Below are positions 33,918 to 42,076 of a stretch of DNA of 43,176 bases, in pieces (position 1 is the stretch's first letter; each line of letters starts with the position of its first letter). The position numbers were made by a program, and so were the translations under genes. The notes beneath the pieces are model-generated. The model was not told the origin of the DNA. It made no database searches and saw only the letters and a program-made list of their open reading frames with translations. The stretch lies in contig DATIBR010000073.1 in NCBI GenBank assembly GCA_035457425.1, forward strand, positions 1 through 43,176, read 5' to 3'. The stretch comes from Terriglobales bacterium. Lineage in GTDB: Bacteria > Acidobacteriota > Terriglobia > Terriglobales > Acidobacteriaceae.

Positions 33918-34793
33918 GTGCGCCGCCTCATCATCAACGCCGACGACTTCGGCCTCACTCCCGGCGTCAACCGCGCCATTCTCGAGGGCCACACCCGCGG
34001 CGTCATCACCTCGGCCACGCTCATGGCCTGCTCCGCCGCCTTCGACGAAGCCGTGACTCTCGCCCGCGCCACACCGTCGCTCAAGGTCGGCTGCCACGTC
34101 GTGCTTACAGACGGCTCGCCGCTCTCCGCAAGCTCGAAGACCCTGCTCGACCCCAAGCACCCCGCCGAGCTCTACCGCAGCTATCCCGCTTTCGTCCGCC
34201 GCGCCCTTGCCGGCGTCTTCTCCGCCGAGGACCTCGAAAGCGAAGCCGCCGCCCAATTCCGCAAGCTCCAGACCGCCGGCCTCCAGCTCACCCACTTCGA
34301 CACCCACAAGCACTCGCACATGTTCCCCCGTGTCCTCGCGCCGCTCCTCCGCGCCGCTCGAGCCTGCGGCATTCCCGCAGTCCGCAACCCGTTCGCGCCC
34401 ATCAAGCCGCTGGCGTACGCCAGCCTGCTCCGCCGTCCCAGGCTCTGGAAGCGCTACACCGAGGTGAAAGTCCTGCGCCGGTACGCCGATCGGTTCCGCC
34501 GCGCCGCCTCGGACGCCGGCCTCGCCACCACCGACGGCACCTTCGGCATCGTCGCCACCGGCGCTCTCGACCATCGCCTCTTCGAGGCCATCACTGGCTG
34601 CATTCCCGAGGGCACCTGGGAGTTCGTCTGCCACCCCGGCTACAACGACTCCGCGCTCTCCGGCGTCCGCACCCGCCTCCGCGCCTCCCGCGAGGCCGAA
34701 CTCCACGTTCTCACTTCGCCCGCCGCCCGCGACCTCCTCGCCGCCCGCGACATCCAGCTCATCTCTTATGCCGACCTTGCCCCCGTGTCGTGA
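33918..34793 (+). CDS. ChbG/HpnK-family carbohydrate deacetylase
   Basis: The 291-aa protein of the YdjC/ChbG/HpnK family has NADDFG (Asp9, Asp10), SATLMA near 42, HFDTHKHSHMFP near 132 with metal His residues, and CHPGYND near 245. It should remove an N-acetyl group from a sugar moiety; HpnK acts in hopanoid synthesis and ChbG on chitooligosaccharides. No hopanoid or chitin genes are next to it, so the substrate is open. GTG 33918 gives a canonical N-terminus; the longer ATG form at 33885 lies in the upstream promoter-like segment. Confidence 0.87.
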   Translation: MRRLIINADDFGLTPGVNRAILEGHTRGVITSATLMACSAAFDEAVTLARATPSLKVGCHVVLTDGSPLSASSKTLLDPKHPAELYRSYPAFVRRALAGVFSAEDLESEAAAQFRKLQTAGLQLTHFDTHKHSHMFPRVLAPLLRAARACGIPAVRNPFAPIKPLAYASLLRRPRLWKRYTEVKVLRRYADRFRRAASDAGLATTDGTFGIVATGALDHRLFEAITGCIPEGTWEFVCHPGYNDSALSGVRTRLRASREAELHVLTSPAARDLLAARDIQLISYADLAPVS

Positions 34794-34835
34794 GGTCCTT
34801 TGTGCGTAGTTCGTGTCCTTCGTGTTCCGTTTTTC

Positions 34836-34873
34836 TCGGTACTCGGTACTTGGTACTCGGTACTCGGTACTTG
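34836..34873. repeat. Heptamer tandem repeat, array 3
   Basis: About five to six units of the plus-strand TACTCGG type, two carrying TTGG variants, between the ChbG/HpnK-like gene and bshA, just upstream of the TACAAT box of bshA. Orientation is the same as the other arrays. Confidence 0.85.
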
Positions 34874-34878
34874 TCCTC

Positions 34879-34884
34879 TACAAT
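34879..34884 (+). promoter_or_regulatory. -10 element of bshA
   Basis: TACAAT about 45 bases before the ATG at 34929. The -35 position falls in the heptamer array. Confidence 0.5.
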
Positions 34885-34928
34885 CTGAATCTTCCCGGCC
34901 CCACGCTCATCCATACCTTTCGCATCCG

Positions 34929-36071
34929 ATGAAGATAGGGATCACCTGCTACCCCACCTACGGCGGCTCCGGCGTCGTCGCGACCGAGCTCGGCATGGAG
35001 CTCGCCGCGCGCGGCCACGAGATCCACTTCATCACCTACAAGCAGCCCATCCGCCTCAACACCCAACACGCCAACATCCACTTCCACGAAGTCGACGTCT
35101 CCAACTATCCGCTCTTCGAGTACCCGCCCTACGACCTCGCGCTCGCCACCCGCATGGCCGAGGTCGCCGACGTCCACCAGTTGGACCTCCTTCACGTCCA
35201 CTACGCCATCCCGCACTCGGTCTCCGCGATGCTCGCCCGCCAGATGCTCGCCGCCGCCCGCCCCTCGCGCCGCCTGCCTTTCGTCACCACGCTGCACGGC
35301 ACCGACATCACCGTGGTCGGCGCCGACCGCTCCTATCTCCCCATCACCAAGTACTCCATCGAGCAGTCCGACGGCGTCACTTCCATCTCGAGCTACCTGC
35401 GCGACCGCACCATCAGGGAATTCGAGATCCAGCACCCTATCGAGGTCATCCACAACTTCGTCAACTGCGATCTCTACATGCGTTACGCCGACGCCAAGAG
35501 ACTTCGCCGCGAGTATGCGAAAGACGACGAGCGCGTCCTCGTCCACCTCTCGAACTTCCGCCCCGTGAAGCGCGTTCCCGACGTCATCGAGATCTTCGAC
35601 CGCGTCCAAAAGAAGCTCCCCGCGATGCTGCTCATGATCGGCGACGGCCCCGACCGCTCCCAGGCCGAGTGGCTCGCCCGCCGCAAAGGCATCCAGGAAC
35701 GCGTCCGCTTCCTCGGCAAGCAGAACGAGATCAACCAGAAGCTCCCGATGGCCGACCTCATGCTCATGCCGAGTGAGCTCGAGTCGTTCGGCCTCGCCTC
35801 GCTCGAAGCCATGGCCTGCGAGGTCCCCAGCGTCGCCACGCGCGTCGGCGGCGTGCCCGAGGTCATCGACCACGGCTCCACCGGCTTCCTCGCGGATGTG
35901 GGCGATGTCGAGACGATGGCCCGCTATGCCATCGACTTGTTGTCGGATGAGAACACGTTGCGCGAGATGGGCAAGGCCGCGCGCCGCGCCGCGCAGTCGC
36001 GCTTCTGCGCTTCCAGGATCATTCCGCAGTACGAGCAGTTCTACCGCACCGTGCTCGAGCGCGCCTCGTAG
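34929..36071 (+). CDS. bshA: N-acetyl-alpha-D-glucosaminyl L-malate synthase BshA
   Basis: The 380-aa GT4 glycosyltransferase joins L-malate to GlcNAc from UDP-GlcNAc, the first step of bacillithiol synthesis. It has the N-terminal CYPTYGGSGVVATELG, TLHGTDITVVG (121-131), and the GT4 donor motif ESFGLASLE with Glu285/Glu293, followed by VPSVATRVGG. Length equals the family. ATG 34929 chosen by the canonical MKIGI start. bshB and bshC are not in the window. Its 3' end overlaps the minus-strand kinase gene by 31 bases. Confidence 0.95.
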   Translation: MKIGITCYPTYGGSGVVATELGMELAARGHEIHFITYKQPIRLNTQHANIHFHEVDVSNYPLFEYPPYDLALATRMAEVADVHQLDLLHVHYAIPHSVSAMLARQMLAAARPSRRLPFVTTLHGTDITVVGADRSYLPITKYSIEQSDGVTSISSYLRDRTIREFEIQHPIEVIHNFVNCDLYMRYADAKRLRREYAKDDERVLVHLSNFRPVKRVPDVIEIFDRVQKKLPAMLLMIGDGPDRSQAEWLARRKGIQERVRFLGKQNEINQKLPMADLMLMPSELESFGLASLEAMACEVPSVATRVGGVPEVIDHGSTGFLADVGDVETMARYAIDLLSDENTLREMGKAARRAAQSRFCASRIIPQYEQFYRTVLERAS

Positions 36072-37396
36072 ATCGCCGTCGCGGCGTTCGCGACCGGCCC
36101 GGAATCGAGCGACTCCAGCACCGGAAAGTCCAGCGTCACCCGCGTCCCGCCCTGTCCATCGCGCTCCCCGATCCCCAGCCGCGCCGCTTCCCCGTACAGC
36201 ACCTTCAGCCGCTCGGCCACGTTCGCCATCCCGATGCCCGATTGCGAGGTCGGCGCGTCCGGCGTCACGCCCACGCCGTCGTCTTCCACCTCGATCAGCA
36301 CGTGCTCCCCGCGCAGGCTCGAGCGCAGCGTGATCGAGCCGCCGTCCACCTTCGGCGCCAGCCCGTGCTTGATGGCGTTCTCCACGATGGGCTGCAGGAT
36401 CATCGCCGGCACCACCACGTCCAGTGACGCCGGGTCGAGTTCCTTGTTCACGCGCAGCTTGTCCCGCCCGAACCGCACCACTTCGATGTCCAGGTAATCG
36501 TCGATGAACTCGATCTCCTCGCGCAGTTGCACGAACGCCTCGTTGCGGCTCAGGATCCGCCGCAGGATGTTCGCCAGCTTCACGATCAGCTCGCGCGCCG
36601 AATCCGGGTCCACCCGCACCAGCGACTGGATCGAGTTCAGCGTGTTGAACAGGAAGTGCGGGTTGATCTGGCTCTGCAGCGCTTCCATGCGCGCCAGCAG
36701 CAGCAGCCGCTCCTGCTCTTCCAGCTTCATCTCGATGCGCGTCAGGTTCCAGATCTTCAGCGGGATCGCGACCACCGCGATCGTCGTCGCGTAGTGCGCC
36801 AGCAGCACCAGCCACTGCTGCCGCGGGATCTCGAGCGTGAAGATGCGCCCCGGCAGCGCCCGCCCCAGCTGCATCTCGACGAACGTCAGCGCGATGATCA
36901 CCAGGAAGAAGGAGGTCTGCCAGTCCAGTCGCGGCCGCCGGATGTTCCGCTTGATCCAGCGGTACACGCTCACGTCCAGGAACGGCGAGAACGACCAGAT
37001 CTCCTCGTGGTCGGTCGCCAGTTTCCGCAGCATCCCGCACAGCACGCCGACCGCCGCGAAGAACGGCACGGTCGCGTACTCCTGGTTGATGAGTGCCGGC
37101 AGGCCCACGAGCGCGCCGTACAGCCCGCCCGCCAGCGGCCCGCCCATCACCCCCATGATGATCACGCTCTCGAACGCGATGTCGGCGGCCAGGAAGTTGC
37201 GCACGTTCTGACGCACCCAGATCCCCAGTCCGATCGGCACCGCCATGAACGTGATGAACCCGATCGTCTGCCCCAGCGTCCGGTCTTCGCGGAACAGCAG
37301 CCGCTTGAACTCCTTCGACCGCCCCACCGCGCTCGCCACCGCCGCCGCCACGCCCAGCTTCACCAGCAGCGTGATCAGGATGAGCTTCTGGTCCAT
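36041..37396 (-). CDS. LytS-type sensor histidine kinase
   Basis: The 451-aa kinase has an N-terminal 5TM-LYT-like membrane region (about six hydrophobic segments to residue ~220), then a His_kinase domain QINPHFLFNTLNSI (phospho-acceptor His) and an HATPase with NAIKHG and the G boxes DDGVGV and GIGMANV. It probably senses cell-wall or membrane state. No LytR-type regulator is adjacent. Its last 31 bases lie antisense to the end of bshA. ATG 37396. Confidence 0.9.
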   Translation of the reverse strand: MDQKLILITLLVKLGVAAAVASAVGRSKEFKRLLFREDRTLGQTIGFITFMAVPIGLGIWVRQNVRNFLAADIAFESVIIMGVMGGPLAGGLYGALVGLPALINQEYATVPFFAAVGVLCGMLRKLATDHEEIWSFSPFLDVSVYRWIKRNIRRPRLDWQTSFFLVIIALTFVEMQLGRALPGRIFTLEIPRQQWLVLLAHYATTIAVVAIPLKIWNLTRIEMKLEEQERLLLLARMEALQSQINPHFLFNTLNSIQSLVRVDPDSARELIVKLANILRRILSRNEAFVQLREEIEFIDDYLDIEVVRFGRDKLRVNKELDPASLDVVVPAMILQPIVENAIKHGLAPKVDGGSITLRSSLRGEHVLIEVEDDGVGVTPDAPTSQSGIGMANVAERLKVLYGEAARLGIGERDGQGGTRVTLDFPVLESLDSGPVANAATAIYEARSSTVR

Positions 37397-37424
37397 GACC
37401 CCGAGACTCTAGCACGCCAACGGA

Positions 37425-37452
37425 GTTGTAGCGCGCTCGCCCCCGAGCGCGC
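37425..37452. repeat. Palindromic repeat family A, intergenic copy
   Basis: GTTGTA then GCGCGCTCG/CGAGCGCGC (37431-37439 with 37444-37452, loop CCCC). It lies between divergent lytS-type and ribA genes, directly before the ribA -10, and is the closest relative of dnaX copy 1. Confidence 0.88.
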
Positions 37453-37454
37453 CC

Positions 37455-37460
37455 TATAAT
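37455..37460 (+). promoter_or_regulatory. -10 element of ribA (leaderless type)
   Basis: Perfect TATAAT with six bases before the ATG at 37467, so the predicted transcription start is the A of the start codon. No Shine-Dalgarno is visible and no -35 match: the region is taken by a family A repeat. Confidence 0.7.
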
Positions 37461-37466
37461 CCATAT

Positions 37467-38066
37467 ATGCTCAAGAAGGTAGCCGAAGCCGACTTCCCCA
37501 CCCGCTGGGGACACTTCCGCATCCTCGGCTTCGAGGCCTTGGTTGGCGACGACCGTCGCAAGGAGGAAGCTGTCGCCCTCGTGCTCGGCGACCTCAAGAA
37601 GGCCCCGCCGCTCGTCCGCATCCACTCGCAGTGCCTCACGGGCGACGTCTTCGGATCGCTCCGCTGCGACTGCCGCCAGCAGCTTGAGCTCGCGCTCTCC
37701 CAGATTGCGGCCGCCGGCGCCGGCGTCCTCGTCTACGAGCAGCAGGAAGGCCGCGGCATCGGCCTGATGGCCAAGCTCCAGGCCTATGAGCTCCAGGACC
37801 AGGGCCGCGACACCGTCGAAGCCAACGTCGAACTCGGCTTCAAAGCCGACCAGCGCGAGTTCGCGCTGCCCGCGCAGATCCTGGAGGCGCTGGGAATAAA
37901 GGAAGTAAGGCTGCTCTCGAACAACCCCGACAAGGTCGCCGCCCTCAACCGCGCCGGCGTCGCCGTCGTCGAGCGCGTCCCCTGCGAGGTCGAGGCCCAC
38001 TCCGCCTCAGAGAACTATCTCAAGACCAAGAAAGAAAAGCTCGGCCACCTCTTCACCACACGGTAG
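37467..38066 (+). CDS. ribA: GTP cyclohydrolase II RibA
   Basis: The 199-aa enzyme opens GTP to start riboflavin synthesis. The zinc Cys residues are 56, 67 and 69 in CLTGDVFGSLRCDC, and the catalytic YEQQEGRGIGL lies near 91. It is the single-domain form without the RibB (DHBP synthase) part. Length is normal. ATG 37467 gives the usual start. No other rib genes are in the window. Confidence 0.95.
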   Translation: MLKKVAEADFPTRWGHFRILGFEALVGDDRRKEEAVALVLGDLKKAPPLVRIHSQCLTGDVFGSLRCDCRQQLELALSQIAAAGAGVLVYEQQEGRGIGLMAKLQAYELQDQGRDTVEANVELGFKADQREFALPAQILEALGIKEVRLLSNNPDKVAALNRAGVAVVERVPCEVEAHSASENYLKTKKEKLGHLFTTR

Positions 38067-38073
38067 TTTATGG

Positions 38074-38140
38074 GTCATGCTGAGGAGCGTTGCGAGCGAG
38101 CGCTTTCGTCAGCGAGCGAGCAGCGACGAAGCATCTGAGG
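38074..38140. repeat. Intergenic repeat, family D, copy 2
   Basis: Starts GTCATGCTGAGGAGCG, has GCGAGCGAGCG twice, and ends GCAGCGACGAAGCATCTGAGG. It lies between the convergent ribA and DUF2520 genes, as copy 1 lies between the convergent SET and STAS genes. Confidence 0.8.
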
Positions 38141-38144
38141 TCGC

Positions 38145-38993
38145 CTAATAGAGGAGCCGCTCCATCTCTTTCCGATTTCCCACCGGCAATCGTTTCAGAC
38201 TGGCCCTCGCCAGCGCCCGATAAACTTCCACCGCTCCCCGCACTTTCCGCAATTCCTTCATGTGACGCTTGATCGTCACCAGGTCGCCGCGGCGCATCGG
38301 CCCACTGAACGCCGCCGCCGCCCCGCCGTGGAAGTAGTTCTCCAGTGTCCGCCGCAGGATTGCCCGCACCACCTTGGCGGTCTGCGCCGGCTCTAGCCCC
38401 GCCGCCTTGCCCACCTGCTCCGCTTCGCTCAGCAGCATCACCAGCAGCGGCGACGAGAACGACCCCAGCGCGTGATACAGCGGTTTCTTCGCCTTCTGGA
38501 TGGCGAACGCCTCCCCGCCCAGGTCCCCGGCGATCTGCCGAGCGACCCTGGCAGCCCGGACATCGCCTTCGATCGCGAACGTCAGCCCGCGCAGCGCCGG
38601 CGGTTTCGCCCCCGCGAACGTCATCATCGGGTGCAGCGACCCCACGCTCGCGCCGCGCGCGCGCAGCGCGCGCAGCTCGTCGCTCGCCAGCGCGCCGCTC
38701 GAGTGCAGCGCGATCTTCCCACGCCACTCCCGCCCGCGCGCCAGCGCGCGGGCAACTTCTGCGATCGCCGCATCCGGCACGCACAGCCACAGCACGTCGG
38801 CGTCGAGCTTCGCCGTGCTGATTTCCACCGCCCGCGCTCCGGCGCTCCGCGCCACCGCGCGCGCTCGCGCCCGCGAGCGCGCCGGCTCCCGCGACGCCAC
38901 CTCGGTCACGCGATATCCCGCGCGCTTCAGCGCCGGCGCCAGCGCCCGCGCCAGCGCCCCCGCACCGATCAGCGCAATACTCGGCTTCCGCAT
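38145..38993 (-). CDS. Rossmann-like / DUF2520 NAD(P)-dependent protein
   Basis: The 282-aa protein begins with a Rossmann motif IALIGAGALARALAPAL and continues with LWLCVPDAAI near 90, SSGALASDELRALRARGASVGSLHP near 120 and the C-terminal DUF2520 helical domain (YHALGSFSSPLLVMLL near 197). It resembles ketopantoate-reductase-like and ProC-like proteins but its reaction is not known. ATG 38993 is the natural start at the Rossmann strand; the frame extends upstream through repeat-like DNA. Confidence 0.87.
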   Translation of the reverse strand: MRKPSIALIGAGALARALAPALKRAGYRVTEVASREPARSRARARAVARSAGARAVEISTAKLDADVLWLCVPDAAIAEVARALARGREWRGKIALHSSGALASDELRALRARGASVGSLHPMMTFAGAKPPALRGLTFAIEGDVRAARVARQIAGDLGGEAFAIQKAKKPLYHALGSFSSPLLVMLLSEAEQVGKAAGLEPAQTAKVVRAILRRTLENYFHGGAAAAFSGPMRRGDLVTIKRHMKELRKVRGAVEVYRALARASLKRLPVGNRKEMERLLY

Positions 38994-39084
38994 CCGCGTC
39001 AGACTATCAAATCGCCTCTCGCCTTTCCCCTTTGCGTTTTGCCTTTCTCTGTGTCTCTGTGTCTCTGTGGTAGGTTTTTGATTT

Positions 39085-39618
39085 ATGCCGAAAGCCAAGG
39101 TCCTCTCCCGCCGCGTCGCCTACCGCGGCCCGGTCTTCTCCGTGACGACCGAGCGCGTCCGCGAGCCCGGCGGCATCTCCGCTCGCCGCGACGTCGTCCG
39201 CCACCCCGGCTCGGTCGTCATCCTCGCCCTCGACTCCCGCCGCCGCGTCCTGCTCGAGCGCCAATACCGCCACGCCGCCAACGCCTTCCTCTGGGAGCTC
39301 CCTGCCGGACGCATCGATCCCGGCGAATCCGCCCTCGCCGCCGCCAGGCGCGAGCTGCTCGAGGAGACCGGCTACACCGCGCGCCGCTGGCGCCGCGTCC
39401 TCTTCTATTACGCTTCCCCCGGTTTCCTCGACGAGACCATGGCCGTCTATCTCGCCACCGGGCTCACCCGCGGCCGCCCCCGCCCCGAAGCCGACGAAGC
39501 CATCCGCACCCGCTTCTTCCCGCTCCGCCAGCTCGCCCGCGCCGCCGCCCGCGGCAAGCTGCGCGACGGCAAGACCATCTCCGCCGTTCTCGCGCTCGCT
39601 TCTTCTGCAAGGCCCTAG
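39085..39618 (+). CDS. NUDIX hydrolase (ADP-ribose pyrophosphatase-like)
   Basis: The 177-aa protein has a complete NUDIX box from Gly75 to Tyr97: GRIDPGE, then AARRELLEETGY with the metal Glu residues. The LPAGR before the box and RQYRHAAN near 60 point to ADP-ribose or nucleotide sugars as substrate. ATG 39085; a TCTCTGTGTCTCTGTG repeat precedes it. It is divergent from the DUF2520 gene. Confidence 0.93.
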   Translation: MPKAKVLSRRVAYRGPVFSVTTERVREPGGISARRDVVRHPGSVVILALDSRRRVLLERQYRHAANAFLWELPAGRIDPGESALAAARRELLEETGYTARRWRRVLFYYASPGFLDETMAVYLATGLTRGRPRPEADEAIRTRFFPLRQLARAAARGKLRDGKTISAVLALASSARP

Positions 39619-39915
39619 CCCACCTTAGCCCTCCAAATCGCGCCAAACCCGCATTTTCAGCGGCTTTTCACGTCTCCGCGCCATTGACATATCGCATTAC
39701 CACTGTAAAAATACTCGTCAACAGCTCCAAATCAGGTTTCCACGACTGCAAGCCCAGGGGTTCCTAGCAAGCGAGGGTTTTTCCTCAGCTCCAACGGGTG
39801 TCTGGACCGTTTGAAGCCTTACGCACGTGCACCGGTCTGCACTCGGGCCTCCTTCTCCGCTCTTTCGGCGGGAAGGCGGCGCACGCCATGGCTTGGTGCG
39901 GGAGGAAGAAAGCAA
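39619..39915 (+). promoter_or_regulatory. csp promoter and long 5' leader
   Basis: This 297-base gap has a perfect -35 TTGACA (39684-39689) and a TAAAAA/AAAAAT -10 at 16-17 bases, with a transcription start near 39718. The leader is about 200 bases. A hairpin CCTTCTCCGC/GCGGGAAGG lies near 39851-39878, some 20 bases before GGGAGG (39899-39904), the csp ribosome site. No gene is seen here. Confidence 0.65.
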
Positions 39916-40143
39916 GTGGCTCGTTTGAAAGGCAAAGTGAAGTGGTTCAATAATGCCAAGGGTTACGGATTCATCGGCCGCGAGGATGGCGGCGCGGATG
40001 TCTTCGTGCACTACAGCTCGATCCAATCCGAAGGCTACAAGAGCCTGCAGGAAGGCGACGATGTCGAGTTCGAGATCGCGCAGGGCCAGAAAGGTCCGCA
40101 GGCAGAGAACGTGGTGAGGCTCCAGAGCATGTCCGAGCAGTAA
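39916..40143 (+). CDS. Cold-shock domain protein (CspA family)
   Basis: The 75-aa protein has RNP1 KGYGFI (15-20) and RNP2 VFVHY (29-33), length and order as in CspA. It is an RNA chaperone. The start is GTG at 39916 after GGGAGG; the frame upstream is open but the family start is [11 protein letters not shown] long leader upstream is typical of cold-shock genes. Confidence 0.96.
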   Translation: MARLKGKVKWFNNAKGYGFIGREDGGADVFVHYSSIQSEGYKSLQEGDDVEFEIAQGQKGPQAENVVRLQSMSEQ

Positions 40144-40190
40144 GCCACCACCGCGAACCCTTCGCGCATCACTCCGTACCTAGCGCAGAA

Positions 40191-40218
40191 ACCTGGCTCC
40201 CGTAGCTGGGTTTTTTAT
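40191..40218 (+). terminator. Rho-independent terminator of csp
   Basis: 8-bp stem ACCTGGCT/AGCTGGGT (40191-40198 with 40204-40211, two G-U pairs) followed by TTTTTATT. Confidence 0.82.
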
Positions 40219-40229
40219 TGCTGTGGACT

Positions 40230-40287
40230 GTGGACAGTGCACGGTGGAGAGCAGCGCGCCGACCTCTGTCCACCGTCCACTGTCCAC
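40230..40287. repeat. 19-bp inverted repeat upstream of polX
   Basis: GTGGACAGTGCACGGTGGA (40230-40248) and TCCACCGTCCACTGTCCAC (40269-40287) are inverted with one mismatch, with a 20-base loop. The right arm ends just before the polX -10. Confidence 0.9.
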
Positions 40288-40289
40288 GG

Positions 40290-40295
40290 TAGACT
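40290..40295 (+). promoter_or_regulatory. -10-like element of polX (leaderless type)
   Basis: TAGACT with seven bases before GTG 40303; the predicted start is at the codon or one base before. No Shine-Dalgarno. Confidence 0.5.
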
Positions 40296-40302
40296 TTTTC
40301 CC

Positions 40303-42069
40303 GTGCCCACCTTCGACAACAAGCAGCTCGCCAACATCTTCTACGAGACCGCCGACCTCATGGAGGTCCGGAACGACGACCCCTTCCGCATCCGCTCCTA
40401 TCGCCGCGCTGCCGAAGCCATCGAGTCCTATCCCAGCCAGATCTCCGAGCTCATCTCCGAACCCAAGCGCCTGCTCGAGATTCCCGGGATCGGCAAGGGC
40501 ATGCTCGCCAACCTCCAGCAGCTCTTCTCTGAAGGCAAGCTCGCACTGCGCGAAGAGCTGCTGCAGAAGTACCGCCCCTCGATGCTCGAGCTGCTCAAGA
40601 TCTCCGGCCTCGGCCCCAAGACCATCGCCCTCATCTGGGACGCTTTCCAAATCTGCGACCTCGACGGCGTCGCCAGGCTCGCTACCGAAGGCAAGCTCCG
40701 CGAGCTGCCGCGCCTCTCGGAAAAGACCGAGCAAAAGATCCTCAAGTCCATCGCGAACTACCGCCGCATCTCCGGCCGCTTTCATCTCGACGAAGCCGAC
40801 CAGACCGCGCAGAAGCTCATCGCGCACATCGCCGGCGCCCCTGGCGTCGAAAAGGTAACGCCCGCCGGCTCGCTCCGCCGCGGCCGCGAGACCGTCGGCG
40901 ATCTCGACCTGCTCGTCACCGGCAAGATCTTCGCCGGCAAGAATGGGAAGTCCGCCGCCCAGCGTCAGGCCGTCATCGAGCAGATCCTCCGCTCACCCGG
41001 ACTGTTCGAAGTCCTCGCCCAGGGCGACAACAAGGTCAGCTTCAAGCTGCGCACCGGCATGCAGGTCGACGTCCGGCTGCTCCCGCCCGACTCCTTCGGG
41101 GCCGCGCTTCAGTACTTCACCGGCTCGAAGAATCACAACGTCACGCTCCGCCAGCGCGCCCTCAAGCAGGGCCTCACACTCAACGAGTACGGTCTCTTCA
41201 CCGTGAAGGGCGAGAGGCGTGTCGCCGGCGCGACCGAGGAAGAGGTCTACAAGAAGCTCGGCCTCGACCTCATCCCGCCCGAGCTGCGCGAGAACTGCGG
41301 CGAGATCGAAGCCGCCGCCGAGCACAACCTGCCGCGCCTGATCGAGCAGCGCGACATCCAGGGCGACGTCCACGCCCACACCGTCGAGACCGACGGCAAG
41401 AACTCCATCCGCGAGATGGCCGAAGCCGCCCGCGACCGCGGCTACAAGTACTGCGCCATCACTGACCACTCCAAGAATCTGGCCTTCGCCAATGGGCTCG
41501 ACGACAAGCGCGCCCTCGCCCACATCAAGAAGATCCGCGACGAAGCCAGAAAGCTCGACGGCATCACCGTCCTCGCCGGCATCGAGGTCGACATCCTCGA
41601 GCACGGCGACCTCGACCTCGCCGACGACACCCTCGCGCAGATGGACATCGTCATCGCCAGCGTCCACTCCCACTTCGGCCAGGAGCCCGCCAAGATGACC
41701 GACCGCCTCCTCAAGGCGCTCTCCAATCCGCACGTCTCGGTCATCGGCCACCCCACCGGCCGCATCCTGCTTCGCCGCGACTCTTACGGATTCGACCTCG
41801 ACGCCGTCCTCCGGGCGGCTGCCACCAACAAGATCGCCATGGAGCACAATGCCTATCCCGACCGCCTCGACCTCTGCGACACCCACCTCAAGCGTGCCAA
41901 GGAACTCGGCGTGAAGATCGTCGTCAACACCGACGCGCACCACACCACGCACTACGACAAGCTCCGCTACGGCATCCTCCAGCTCCGCCGCGGCTGGCTC
42001 ACCAAGGACGACGTCCTCAATACCCTCCCGCCCTCCCAGTTCGCCAAAGCCATGAAGCGCGTGCTCTAG
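40303..42069 (+). CDS. polX: DNA polymerase/3'-5' exonuclease PolX
   Basis: The 588-aa protein combines an N-terminal helix-hairpin-helix region (IPGIGKGM near 63, GLGPKTI near 103), a family X polymerase palm with GDLDLLV near residue 199 (catalytic Asp pair), and a C-terminal PHP phosphoesterase (DVHAHTVETDG near 355, ITDHSK, NTDAHH near 544) with intact metal His/Asp. It likely acts in base-excision repair. GTG 40303 gives the canonical start (PTFDNKQLANIF); the longer frame from 40237 lies in the inverted repeat. Confidence 0.95.
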   Translation: MPTFDNKQLANIFYETADLMEVRNDDPFRIRSYRRAAEAIESYPSQISELISEPKRLLEIPGIGKGMLANLQQLFSEGKLALREELLQKYRPSMLELLKISGLGPKTIALIWDAFQICDLDGVARLATEGKLRELPRLSEKTEQKILKSIANYRRISGRFHLDEADQTAQKLIAHIAGAPGVEKVTPAGSLRRGRETVGDLDLLVTGKIFAGKNGKSAAQRQAVIEQILRSPGLFEVLAQGDNKVSFKLRTGMQVDVRLLPPDSFGAALQYFTGSKNHNVTLRQRALKQGLTLNEYGLFTVKGERRVAGATEEEVYKKLGLDLIPPELRENCGEIEAAAEHNLPRLIEQRDIQGDVHAHTVETDGKNSIREMAEAARDRGYKYCAITDHSKNLAFANGLDDKRALAHIKKIRDEARKLDGITVLAGIEVDILEHGDLDLADDTLAQMDIVIASVHSHFGQEPAKMTDRLLKALSNPHVSVIGHPTGRILLRRDSYGFDLDAVLRAAATNKIAMEHNAYPDRLDLCDTHLKRAKELGVKIVVNTDAHHTTHYDKLRYGILQLRRGWLTKDDVLNTLPPSQFAKAMKRVL

Positions 42070-42076
42070 ATTGGAT

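Noticed and set aside
34836-34873. Possible CRISPR-like array from the regular repeats
   Set aside because: The unit is 7 bp in tandem with no spacers, and no cas genes are present.
34878-38000. 1040-codon open frame on the minus strand across bshA, the LytS-type gene and ribA
   Set aside because: It is a GC-driven shadow frame with low-complexity Gly/Ala/Asp/Arg composition; three well-supported genes occupy the same DNA.
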